NCBI GenBank assembly: GCA_964473105.1
Contig: CAYYNQ010000028.1
Location: 1-13,435 of the forward strand
Direction: 5' to 3'
Origin: CAYYNQ01 sp964473105
GTDB taxonomy: Bacteria; Sumerlaeota; Sumerlaeia; MVZB01
DNA length: 13,435 nucleotides
Each line of letters begins with the position of its first letter. Within the stretch, counting starts at the first letter, position 1. The translations under genes were made by a program, and so were the position numbers. The notes below the pieces were generated by a model. The model was not told where the DNA came from, searched no databases, and saw only the letters and a list, made by a program, of their open reading frames with translations. Positions 1 through 7,556 of the stretch are shown here, piece after piece.

Positions 1-1249
1 GGATAAAAATCCTGCAGCAGTGACGGAAAGCCACAACATCAAAGATCCCTTCCTCATCCAGAAACCTAAGCAGGAAGATCGAGGCAAGCTTGCAGGCAGT
101 ATCGTCCAGAAACATGATATCGGAACATGGGTTTGACGCACGGATGCGGTCGGTGTTGGGGCATGTGTGCCAGTCGTTGATCGTCGTGTCATACTGCACA
201 CCCGGATCCGCACACCGCCATGCGGCCCTGCAGATCATGTCGAGCAGTGACTGCGCATCCTTGCGTTCAACCAAATCACCCGTGGTACGCGACCAGGTTC
301 CCCAGTCCTTCCCCTCTTGGGCTGCGTTCATGAACTCGTCGGTGACCCGTACCGAATTGTTGCTGTTCTGACCCGAAACCGTGTGGTAGGCCTCACCGTT
401 GAAATCTGCGGGCAAACCGCCTTGTTCAATCAGGATCCGTGCCTTTTCCTCCTCCCGGACCTTCCAGTTGATGAACTCCTCGATCTCGGGATGGTCCATG
501 TCCAAGCAGACCATCTTCGCTGCGCGACGGGTGGTGCCTCCACTCTTGGTTGCGCCCGCACCCCGATCAAAAACCTCCAGAAAACTCATCAGGCCCGAGC
601 TGGTTCCGCCACCGGACAGCTTTTCATGCTTGCTGCGCAACTTTGAAAAATTGGTCCCCGTCCCCGATCCATACTTGAAAATGCGTGCTTCGGTCTTGAC
701 CAAGTCAAAGATCGACATGAGATCATCATCGACCGCCTGGATGAAGCAAGCTGAACACTGGGGACGGGTGTAGGCATTCTCGATCTCCTCAACATCACCT
801 TTTTCATCATTCCATCCCCAGTTCCCGCTGCTTCCATCAATACCATACTCGTGAAAAAGACCGCAGTTGAACCAAACCGGCGAGTTGAACGCACCGAGCT
901 GGTTGATCAGGATATGGCTCAATTCAGCTTCGAAGGTGTCGGCATCGGCACGACTGTCGAAGTAATCCCCAAGCCTTTCACCGGCCTCGCGAATGGTGTG
1001 AGCCACCCGGTAAACAACCTGGCGGACGCTTTCTTCGCGACCTGACGGGGTCGGAACACCCGCCTTCCGGAAATATTTTGAGACAACGATATCGGTCGAG
1101 AGCTGGCTCCAGTTACGGGGCACCTCGACGTCATCGGCCTCGAAAACAATCGAGCCATCAGGATTCGTGATCACGGACCGGCGTTTTTCGTATTCTGTCC
1201 GTTCAAGCGGATCGGCTGCGGGATTCGTATAGCGACGGGTCAACTTCAT
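1..1249 (-). CDS. nrdJ: B12-dependent (class II) ribonucleotide reductase, N-terminal 416 residues, cut by window edge
   Basis: Reduces ribonucleotides to deoxyribonucleotides using an adenosylcobalamin radical, without needing oxygen or a small subunit; cytoplasmic. I translated the minus strand from the ATG at 1249-1247 and the frame stays open to the window edge. Family landmarks are in order: a short N-terminal region with VPRNWSQ and KYFRKAGVP, then FNSPVWFNCG, PQCSACF (Cys165, the likely redox cysteine), KYGSGTGTNFSKLR, SGGTSSGLMSFLEVFDR, KSGGTTRRAAKMV, SGQNSNNSVRVT and the radical-cysteine loop SNPCSD (Asn373, Cys375). The usual loop is NPCSE; here residue 377 is Asp, next to Y378I, N387K and N392F relative to the consensus I remember. 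The start is supported by AAAGGA about 11-12 nt upstream. Identity is secure; function of the altered loop is open. Confidence 0.95.
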   Translation of the reverse strand, partial: MKLTRRYTNPAADPLERTEYEKRRSVITNPDGSIVFEADDVEVPRNWSQLSTDIVVSKYFRKAGVPTPSGREESVRQVVYRVAHTIREAGERLGDYFDSRADADTFEAELSHILINQLGAFNSPVWFNCGLFHEYGIDGSSGNWGWNDEKGDVEEIENAYTRPQCSACFIQAVDDDLMSIFDLVKTEARIFKYGSGTGTNFSKLRSKHEKLSGGGTSSGLMSFLEVFDRGAGATKSGGTTRRAAKMVCLDMDHPEIEEFINWKVREEEKARILIEQGGLPADFNGEAYHTVSGQNSNNSVRVTDEFMNAAQEGKDWGTWSRTTGDLVERKDAQSLLDMICRAAWRCADPGVQYDTTINDWHTCPNTDRIRASNPCSDIMFLDDTACKLASIFLLRFLDEEGIFDVVAFRHCCRIFI

Positions 1250-2022
1250 CGGGAATCAGGTTCCTTTCGCAGGTGTTCGGTCCCGGGTCGGCTATTTCCC
1301 ACCCGGATTGCCGATCATATTCTCATGATGCGGGGCAACCCACCCCCCGGAAGGAAACGGACATCTCCGGCAGGGAAGGCTACATTTCACTCTTTAGTTA
1401 CCTGCCGCAATGTCGGCATTGACTTCGCCGCCTTCAGACTACCCCACAGAATCGAGGGTCAGGACGGCCCCGGGCACCAGATGCTCGGCGGTGGGATCGC
1501 TCGCCCCATCCAAGCTGGGTTTCCAAACAAGCGATGGTCTTGTCCCCGATGACCCTCCCGGCCTCTTTATTTCTGCCGAACGACCGAAAAAATCCGGTCT
1601 GTCAGATCACCGTTAACGAAGATCAAGATATCGCCGTCACCGAGATGTGTCAACCATATATTGACGCTGATTTACAGGCAAAGCACAACATATTGTATAT
1701 TCTCCCTATAAGCTGATAATAAAGGGGTTGATCGCTCAGGCTGTAGCAAAATGATACGAAATATGACGTAGTCACACAATGATCGTGAGTTTTTTTGAAC
1801 GCACGGGAAGATTGATTTTTGCGGCGGAAATGCCAAGCCACCGCGTGGTCTGGAAGGAAGCAAAAACCCACCTGAAAAGGGACTCCATCATTTGGCTTGA
1901 TTTTACTTGTCAGCCTGATGCCAAACACCGAAAATAAACCCCTAAAGCGGACTGAAATTGTTGGCGAATGTTCACTGACAGGTTGCTCCTCACGACAGAT
2001 TTATAACGGGGGTCCCGGGAAA
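1250..2022. other. Intergenic region between divergent nrdJ and cysK
   Basis: No convincing gene is seen in these 773 bases. The half next to nrdJ is GC-rich and would be its long leader. It has small hairpins, such as CAATG-TCGG-CATTG at 1408-1421 and a GACCG/CGGTC stem around 1583-1600. I looked for a cobalamin riboswitch because of the B12-dependent enzyme, but do not see the B12 box (GCCACTG) on the nrdJ strand. The half next to cysK (about 1650-1900) is distinctly AT-rich. It has a weak plus-strand promoter candidate: TTTACA at 1671-1676 and TATATT at 1696-1701, with a long 19 bp spacer. Open frames here are short and show no recognisable motifs. Confidence 0.5.
1625..1653 (-). promoter_or_regulatory. 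Sigma70-type promoter of nrdJ
   Basis: On the minus strand TTGACA (1653-1648, perfect -35) is followed after exactly 17 bp by TATCTT (1630-1625, four of six matches to the -10 consensus). Transcription would start near 1618 and give an untranslated leader of about 370 nt before the nrdJ ATG. Position, orientation and spacing all fit; no transcript data are available. Confidence 0.6.
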
Positions 2023-2997
2023 ATGCCGAGATACAATGAAGACATATCCCAATCCATAGGCAATACACCACTGGTTCGAATCAACCGGATCACCGGTGAT
2101 ACGGATGCAGTCGTGTTAGCAAAAGTCGAGGGACGTAACCCGTCTTATTCCGTCAAATGCCGGATCGGCGCCAGCATGATCTGGGATGCTGAGCAAAAGG
2201 GAATCCTAAAGCCCGGCACGAACCGCGAAATCGTTGAGCCCACCAGTGGAAACACGGGAATTGCCCTAGCTTTCGTGGGTGCCGCACGAGGTTATAAAGT
2301 GAATCTGACGATGCCGGAAACCATGAGTCTCGAACGGCGCAAGGTCCTCAAGGCACTGGGCGCCAACCTGATCCTGACCGATGGCGCAAAGGGCATGCCG
2401 GGCGCGATCACGCATGCAGAGGAGATACACAACTCGGACCCAGAAAAGTATTTCATCCCGCAGCAGTTCAAGAATCCCGCCAACCCGGAAATCCATGAGA
2501 AGACGACCGGACCCGAAATCTGGGCCCAGACCGATGGCGAAGTTGATATCCTTGTCAGCGGTGTCGGTACCGGTGGGACCATCACTGGCATTAGTCGTTA
2601 CATCAAGAACACACGGAAGAAAAGGATTGTGTCGGTCGCAGTCGAGCCGACTGAAAGTCCGGTGATCACCCAGCGCCGTAACGGCCAGGAAAACAAGCCG
2701 GGGCCCCACAAGATCCAGGGCATCGGCGCCGGATTCATTCCCGATACATTGGACCTGTCCGTAGTCGACGAGGTGGAACAAGTCAGCAGCGAAGAGGCAA
2801 TCGAATACGGCCGTCGGCTTTCGAGGGAGGAAGGCATCATGTGCGGCATTTCCTGCGGTGCGGCACTCTGCGCGGCACACCGGATCGCGGCCCGTCCCGA
2901 GAACAAAGGCAGGACGATCGTGGTCATCCTGCCTGACGCTGCGGAACGATACCTGTCAAGCGTCCTGTTCGAGGGTCATCTCGACAATGGTTCATAG
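2023..2997 (+). CDS. cysK: Cysteine synthase A (O-acetylserine sulfhydrylase)
   Basis: PLP enzyme that makes L-cysteine from O-acetylserine and sulfide in the cytoplasm. The 324-residue product is close to E. coli CysK in length and follows it motif by motif. It has SIGNTPLVR near the N-terminus, NPSYSVKCRIGASMIW with PLP Lys45, TSGNTGIALA (74-83, substrate loop), MPETMSLERR, QQF at 147-149, the phosphate-binding GVGTGGT (180-186), EPTESPVI, KPGPHKIQGIGAGFIP and EEGIMCGISCGAA, whose first Ser corresponds to the PLP-nitrogen ligand. VKCR rather than VKDR points to CysK rather than CysM. I chose the ATG at 2023 because homology begins there; a 42-residue in-frame extension to 1897 has no family match. 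The ribosome site is weak (GGGA just upstream). The next gene follows after 55 bp on the same strand and also handles sulfur amino acids, so co-transcription is likely. Confidence 0.93.
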   Translation: MPRYNEDISQSIGNTPLVRINRITGDTDAVVLAKVEGRNPSYSVKCRIGASMIWDAEQKGILKPGTNREIVEPTSGNTGIALAFVGAARGYKVNLTMPETMSLERRKVLKALGANLILTDGAKGMPGAITHAEEIHNSDPEKYFIPQQFKNPANPEIHEKTTGPEIWAQTDGEVDILVSGVGTGGTITGISRYIKNTRKKRIVSVAVEPTESPVITQRRNGQENKPGPHKIQGIGAGFIPDTLDLSVVDEVEQVSSEEAIEYGRRLSREEGIMCGISCGAALCAAHRIAARPENKGRTIVVILPDAAERYLSSVLFEGHLDNGS

Positions 2998-3052
2998 ATG
3001 TTGACGCCCCGTCCGGAAAGAACCCGTTTCATCGAACACCCTCCAACAGAAC

Positions 3053-4555
3053 ATGGAAACATTCACCATGAGGGACCTCCTCACTGACCCGTTGTGGAGA
3101 CCGGAACATCTGGGTCAGCCTATACCCGCATCGGATCACGCCGTATCGGTCTGCCTGCCGACCTGGTGCCATGTCGTAGGTTATGAAGAACAGGATCCCG
3201 ATGTCACGGAAGTAATGCAGTGCGGTTATCCGCGTTTTTTTTATCACCCGCATGTAATCGAACTTTGCAGGCAAACACACGAGCAGTTCGGCCATGATCA
3301 TGAGGACTGCCTCGTATTCCCCTCGATGTCAGCTGCACGACGATGTCTCCAATACATCCACAGATGTCATGGGAAAAGCGCGCGAATCCTCCCGCTCAAT
3401 CGGCATGGGGTCCACGCAGTCTTTGTCGGCCCCGAACACATGGAAACGGCAAGGAATTACTGGCGCTTCACAGGTGATATTGTTTCCAGTCGCCTAGCGG
3501 CGGCAATTCTTGACCCGGCCAGTCACGTGGCCTCCGATGATTCCTCCGCCAAAAGAATCATCCGCGAACGGATCGCCGAATGTAGCGGACGCGCTGCAAA
3601 CGATGTTTATCTTTTTCAATCCGGGATGGCCTCCATCTCGATGATTCACAGGATGGTATTGGCCACGATCGGTGATTACCCGACATTGCAGCTTGAGTTC
3701 CCCTATGTTGACCTGCTCAAGGTCCAGCAAGCAATGGGTCCGGGCGCGGAGTTTTTTCCCAAACTTGATTCTGAACAGTTCCAAAAACTGGAATGTGTTA
3801 TCCGGGACCGGAGATTTGCAGCCGCCTTCTGTGAACAGCCCAGCAACCCGATGCTCCGAAGTGTCGACCTCGAAAAAATCGCCCCGTTGCTGAGGACCCG
3901 CGATATCCCGCTGATTGTCGACGATACGATCAGCACCAGCATCAATGTCGATGCTTATCAACATGCCGACATGGTAACAACAAGCCTGACCAAATATTTT
4001 TCCGGCGTGGGCGATGTAATAGCGGGATCTGTCGTCCTGAACAATGCATCCCCGTACTACAGTCGTTTCCGCGAATATCTCGCCCGGAACTACGAGGACC
4101 TGTTGTGGCACGAGGACGCGAAGATCCTTGAAATGGAGTCACGGGACTACCCCGAGCGTGTGCGGAAGGTGAACCGGGTTGCCATGTCCCTTTTCGAATG
4201 GCTGCATGCCCACCCGCTCGTGGAGAAGGTCTGGTATCCACGCTGTGAGACGTCCCAATGGTATGAGAAATCCATGAAACCCGGCGCGGGTTACGGCGGG
4301 CTGATGTCATTCCTGCTGAAGGATCCTGAAAAGAACTCGGCCCCGTTCTATGATTCGCTCCGTATCTGCAAGGGACCCAGCCTGGGCACGAATTACACGC
4401 TGGCCTGCCCCTTCATGATACTGGCACATTACGATGAACTGGACTGGACGGAAAGTCTGGGAATCTCGCGCTACCTCCTACGCCTGTCCATCGGTCTGGA
4501 AGAGCCCGAAGACCTGATTGACCGTTTCGACCAGGCCTTTCATGCCCTCTCCTGA
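3053..4555 (+). CDS. Cystathionine gamma-synthase-like PLP enzyme with long N-terminal module (fungal-like form)
   Basis: Member of the Cys/Met metabolism PLP family (MetB/MetC/MetZ fold), expected to join cysteine to an activated homoserine, giving cystathionine, or to run a related gamma-replacement or elimination. The C-terminal two thirds carry the fold's marks: FQSGMAS (189-194, phosphate-binding region), IVDDTIS with Asp290 (usual VDNT) and SLTKYFSGVGDV with PLP Lys314 (usual TKYxxGHSDV), then SLGTNYT and RLSIGLE near the C-terminus. At 500 residues it is about 100 longer than bacterial MetB. The extra N-terminal part contains HAVSVCLPTW (29-38) and MQCGYPRFF (55-63), which I remember as typical of fungal cystathionine gamma-synthases such as Met-7/STR2. 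The ATG at 3053 has no clear ribosome site; an in-frame ATG at 3068 is an alternative. Placement 55 bp after cysK, the source of its probable co-substrate cysteine, supports the call. Exact reaction direction is not decided by sequence. Confidence 0.82.
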   Translation: METFTMRDLLTDPLWRPEHLGQPIPASDHAVSVCLPTWCHVVGYEEQDPDVTEVMQCGYPRFFYHPHVIELCRQTHEQFGHDHEDCLVFPSMSAARRCLQYIHRCHGKSARILPLNRHGVHAVFVGPEHMETARNYWRFTGDIVSSRLAAAILDPASHVASDDSSAKRIIRERIAECSGRAANDVYLFQSGMASISMIHRMVLATIGDYPTLQLEFPYVDLLKVQQAMGPGAEFFPKLDSEQFQKLECVIRDRRFAAAFCEQPSNPMLRSVDLEKIAPLLRTRDIPLIVDDTISTSINVDAYQHADMVTTSLTKYFSGVGDVIAGSVVLNNASPYYSRFREYLARNYEDLLWHEDAKILEMESRDYPERVRKVNRVAMSLFEWLHAHPLVEKVWYPRCETSQWYEKSMKPGAGYGGLMSFLLKDPEKNSAPFYDSLRICKGPSLGTNYTLACPFMILAHYDELDWTESLGISRYLLRLSIGLEEPEDLIDRFDQAFHALS

Positions 4556-4623
4556 CCACGTCCGCAATCCCCGCTGCTATCCCGCCGACAATAATGACAA
4601 AAACCCATGACAGCCGGGAAGAT

Positions 4624-5610
4624 TCATGCCGGGGCCCCTGACCGGCGAATCCTGGGGTCGATCCAGGCATAGGTCACGTCCACCAGGAAATTCAGCGTGA
4701 GAAAACACAATCCCGTCAGCATCAGGTAAGCCACGATCACCGGCCGGTCGATCACATTGATCGAGTCAATCAGCAGCTTACCCAGCCCCGGCCACTGGAA
4801 AATTGTCTCCGTCACGACCGAGAACGCAACCAGCCCGCCAAGCTGCACCCCGATGATCGTGATCACTGGGATCAACACATTACGCCCTGCATGGAGGCAT
4901 GCGATCCTCGATTCACTGATACCCCTTGCACGGCAGGCATGGATAAACGGATGGCCGAGAATCCCCATCATCTCGGAACGGACGACCCGCATCAGCAGCG
5001 CAACATGATAAAACGCTAATGTGACCGCAGGAAGCACAAGATGTGACCAGCCGTCAAGCGTCAGCCAGGACCATTCAACCCCGGCCAGCCTTGCCACGCT
5101 ACCCCGGCCCTGGGCGGGCAACCAGTTCAGCCAGACGCCGAATATCATCATCAGGATCAGGCCCAGCCAGAACGTCGGCATGGACATCCCGAGCAATGAA
5201 CCGCCAATGGCGAAGCGGGCTGTCATGGAACCAGGTCTTGATGCACAAAATACGCCGAGCGGGATCCCGATCAACGTCGAGATCAGGATCGAGATGATGG
5301 CAAGTTCAAACGTCGCCGGGGCACGCTCCTTAAGCAAGTCAACAACGGGCCGGTTCTGGTAATAGGAAATACCCAGATCGCCCCGCGCCAAGCTGCCCAT
5401 GTAAGTGAGATATTGACCATACAGGGGCCGGTCCAGCCCCATTTCGGACCTCAACTGCTCACGTTGGGCCTGGGAAGCAAAGGCCGGCAGCAGGGTCGCG
5501 ACCGGGTCGGCATGCTTGTAGAGAACAAAGAAGACAACCATTGAGATCACGAGCATCGCGATCAGTGCCTGACCAAGCCGCTTCAGGATAAATGTCAGCA
5601 TGGGAGCCAT
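4624..5610 (-). CDS. ABC transporter permease, DppB/OppB type (orphan)
   Basis: Inner-membrane permease of the dipeptide/oligopeptide/nickel ABC importer family. With the ATG at 5610 it is 328 residues. It has the family N-terminus (FILKRLGQALIAMLVISMVVFFVL, first membrane segment, about 7-30), GLDRPLYGQYLTY (58-70), the GDLGIS signature (77-82), further hydrophobic segments near 101-122, 133-158, 190-212, 245-272 and 289-313, and an EAA-type ATPase-coupling loop RARGISESRIACLHAGRNVLIPVIT (227-251). A TTG at 5643 would add 11 residues and an ATG at 5601 would remove three; I prefer 5610 because CGGGA lies just upstream. No binding protein, second permease (DppC) or ATPase lies beside it: upstream is a glycosyltransferase and downstream a convergent gene. 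Partners must lie elsewhere, or this is a leftover; substrate unknown. Confidence 0.88.
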   Translation of the reverse strand: MAPMLTFILKRLGQALIAMLVISMVVFFVLYKHADPVATLLPAFASQAQREQLRSEMGLDRPLYGQYLTYMGSLARGDLGISYYQNRPVVDLLKERAPATFELAIISILISTLIGIPLGVFCASRPGSMTARFAIGGSLLGMSMPTFWLGLILMMIFGVWLNWLPAQGRGSVARLAGVEWSWLTLDGWSHLVLPAVTLAFYHVALLMRVVRSEMMGILGHPFIHACRARGISESRIACLHAGRNVLIPVITIIGVQLGGLVAFSVVTETIFQWPGLGKLLIDSINVIDRPVIVAYLMLTGLCFLTLNFLVDVTYAWIDPRIRRSGAPA

Positions 5611-5738
5611 TAAATCCCGGCAGAGGAATGGAAGCAACCCCAATACAAAGGCCTCCCCTGACGACCTTGGCCTGCCAGGGGGTCATGTCCACATGAATCC
5701 GAACCCTTCCCCGATTACGATTGCGAAATGAAGACCGT

Positions 5739-7307
5739 CTACTCGGGACGGGTCTCATGGTAAAGACGCAATGCCCCGAAATCATGGAACCGCACCCGCC
5801 TCACCATCTCCCACACACACGACTCGTGCTCATGCTCACGCAAAAACGGGTAATCAATGATCCGGAACCACACGCGAGGATTCGGATGATCCGTTGAATA
5901 AAGTGGCCCGTGGTGGTCCGGATCATATTGCCAATGGACGAGATAGGTATAGTTGTAATGAACACCCGTACCCGGTTCCCAGAAATTCTGCAACACCTGA
6001 GTCTCCCCGGCGACTATATGGTCAGCTATCAGTTTCGCGGCGGCAACCTGGTCTCGCAACGGTGCATAGGGCGCCTGCTCCTTCTCCGCCTGCTCCTGGA
6101 CAAAAAGGCTACCGGCATAAAAACCGAAATGGTACAGGCACCATGCCCCGACCAAAACCACGGGCGGGAACCTCCACGGACGGCGTGCCCCCCCGGGGTT
6201 CATGACGCGTTCCGCCAGCCGGCCCACCAGAAGGAACGGCACCGGATAGAGGATGAACAGGTAGGATGGGAACATCCGAATTCCCGTGAGGAAGTAAACC
6301 AGGACAGGGAATCCCATCCAGCAGATGATCAGTCTGGCAACGATGTCCTCCCGACACCTGCCCAATTCATACCGATTCGCCTCACCGCTCCCGGGCCGAC
6401 GCCATGCCGGAACCAGCAGGACAAGACTCACCACGACCAGAATGTTCAGAAGATGTTTCAGGATGACCCGGCCCGGCAAAATCGACTCCATATGATGAAA
6501 GACGGGCCCGAGAATCCAGTCTACATCGGTGTCAGAAGTCAGATTATACCCAAACCGAAGAACATCGAGCCGGCTTCCCCCACCCCCATTCGCCCCCCCT
6601 GCAACGGTCTGCAGAACCGCTCGTACATCCTCAAACCCGGTTCCATACAGATGCACAAGAAACGGAATCAGCGGAAGCGTGGCGGCGGCGACACCCAAAG
6701 CCAGCGGTTTCCATGACAAACGTGTGCGGATGGTCGCCCATGCAAGGCACAAGACCCCCAGCAACAACATCCCCGAATAATGTACCTGCGCCAGGCAAAC
6801 GGCGAGGAACATCGTGATAAAAGTGTCGCGTTTTTTGCCATCCTGGAACATCCTGACCGCAAACAAAAATACCAGGCAGGCAAGCACGGGCACACAATCC
6901 TGTGCATACACCCGCCGTGAGGCGAAGATCGCGGCCGGTGAACAGGCCATCATCAACATCGCGACCCAAGCGGCGTGATAACCGAAACACCTGCGTGCCG
7001 CCAGGTAAACGGCAGCCACGGCGACGGTATTCAACAGTGCAACCAAACCGCCGATGAACATCGGGTCCTTCGAGACCAGCATAGCCAGGGATACGAGGTA
7101 GATGAATAACGGCGGATTATAAAAACCGAAACTCGACTTGAGGCCGGAAAGCCTCCACTGTCCGTCCAAGATCTGCAGACCGTAGATCATGCTGATCCCG
7201 TCATCATAGTGAAACTGCATCAGCTCCAGTTTCCAGAGGCGCAAAGCCGCCGCAATCCCGAGTATCAAAAGGAATACAAGGTGTTCGTAACGCCGAATAT
7301 GCTTCAT
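5739..7307 (-). CDS. Membrane glycosyltransferase, GT39/ArnT-PMT-like (GT-C fold)
   Basis: 522-residue polytopic membrane protein. A first hydrophobic segment (about 9-25) is followed by a loop HYDDGISMIYGLQIL with paired acidic residues Asp35-Asp36, the position and style of the catalytic acidic motif in GT-C enzymes using polyprenyl-phosphate sugars. It continues with FYNPPLFIYL, roughly ten further hydrophobic segments, and a soluble C-terminal domain from about residue 400 with no motif I recognise. This layout fits the GT39/dolichyl-phosphate-mannose-protein mannosyltransferase-like family. Donor and acceptor cannot be read from sequence. The start ATG at 7307 lacks its own close ribosome site but overlaps the stop of a five-codon leader (7321-7304) that has one. 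It lies 249 bp downstream of the dehydrogenase gene and 128 bp upstream of the permease gene, so it may be its own unit. Confidence 0.75.
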   Translation of the reverse strand: MKHIRRYEHLVFLLILGIAAALRLWKLELMQFHYDDGISMIYGLQILDGQWRLSGLKSSFGFYNPPLFIYLVSLAMLVSKDPMFIGGLVALLNTVAVAAVYLAARRCFGYHAAWVAMLMMACSPAAIFASRRVYAQDCVPVLACLVFLFAVRMFQDGKKRDTFITMFLAVCLAQVHYSGMLLLGVLCLAWATIRTRLSWKPLALGVAAATLPLIPFLVHLYGTGFEDVRAVLQTVAGGANGGGGSRLDVLRFGYNLTSDTDVDWILGPVFHHMESILPGRVILKHLLNILVVVSLVLLVPAWRRPGSGEANRYELGRCREDIVARLIICWMGFPVLVYFLTGIRMFPSYLFILYPVPFLLVGRLAERVMNPGGARRPWRFPPVVLVGAWCLYHFGFYAGSLFVQEQAEKEQAPYAPLRDQVAAAKLIADHIVAGETQVLQNFWEPGTGVHYNYTYLVHWQYDPDHHGPLYSTDHPNPRVWFRIIDYPFLREHEHESCVWEMVRRVRFHDFGALRLYHETRPE

Positions 7308-7321
7308 GCAGCCAGTTTCAT
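7304..7321 (-). other. Possible five-codon leader peptide overlapping the glycosyltransferase start
   Basis: ATG at 7321 encodes MKLAA then TGA, and the TGA overlaps the glycosyltransferase ATG as ATGA. A purine-rich stretch GAGGTGAGGG at 7335-7326 sits 4 nt before this ATG, but 18 nt before the glycosyltransferase ATG, which is too far for normal use. This suggests translational coupling through a tiny leader. It could equally be chance, with the main start read from a distant ribosome site. Confidence 0.3.
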
Positions 7322-7365
7322 TGAACCCTCACCTCATTGCAAAAATTATTTTCACAATCGTTGCC

Positions 7366-7404
7366 GTGTTCGTGATCAGCAGAGTGGTGGCAGTCAACGA
7401 ACAC
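7366..7404. repeat. Perfect 8-bp inverted repeat in the intergenic region before the glycosyltransferase
   Basis: GTGTTCGT (7366-7373) and ACGAACAC (7397-7404) are perfect inverted copies separated by 23 bases. They lie between the end of the dehydrogenase gene and the start of the glycosyltransferase gene. This could be a regulator-binding pair or an RNA stem in the leader. There is no T-run after it, so it does not look like a simple terminator. Confidence 0.35.
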
Positions 7405-7556
7405 ACGCGCCGGATGATCTCTTGATCCCCGGTTTTCCCCAGTCACGATTCAAGAATGTCAGATTTCAGCATGGGTGAAGACAGGCACCACGCCGGGAGA
7501 AGACGATATCAAATTTGGATATCCCACGTATTTCCGCCCAACGGGCTGTCCATAAA

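Noticed and set aside
1250..1560. Minus-strand stretches in the nrdJ leader that read like protein, such as a frame ending in TAEHLVPGAVLTLDSVG before a TAG
   Set aside because: Only about 23 codons in the best frame, with stops in the frames needed to extend it, no start or ribosome site, and no confident family match. It could be a decayed gene remnant, but chance in GC-rich DNA explains it as well.
1250..1620. Cobalamin riboswitch before nrdJ
   Set aside because: Expected from the gene's function, but I could not find the B12 box or the surrounding conserved helices by eye.
1650..1928. Minus-strand open frame of 92 codons in the AT-rich half of the intergenic region
   Set aside because: No recognisable motif, no convincing ribosome site, and it spans the nrdJ -35 element at its 3' end; composition is like non-coding DNA.
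1897..2022. 42-residue N-terminal extension of CysK
   Set aside because: CysK homology starts at the ATG at 2023 and the extension shows no targeting signal or family similarity.
5655..5681. Inverted repeat CCCCTG/CAGGGG between the glycosyltransferase and permease genes as a terminator
   Set aside because: Only 6 bp with a 15-nt loop and no T-run on either strand.
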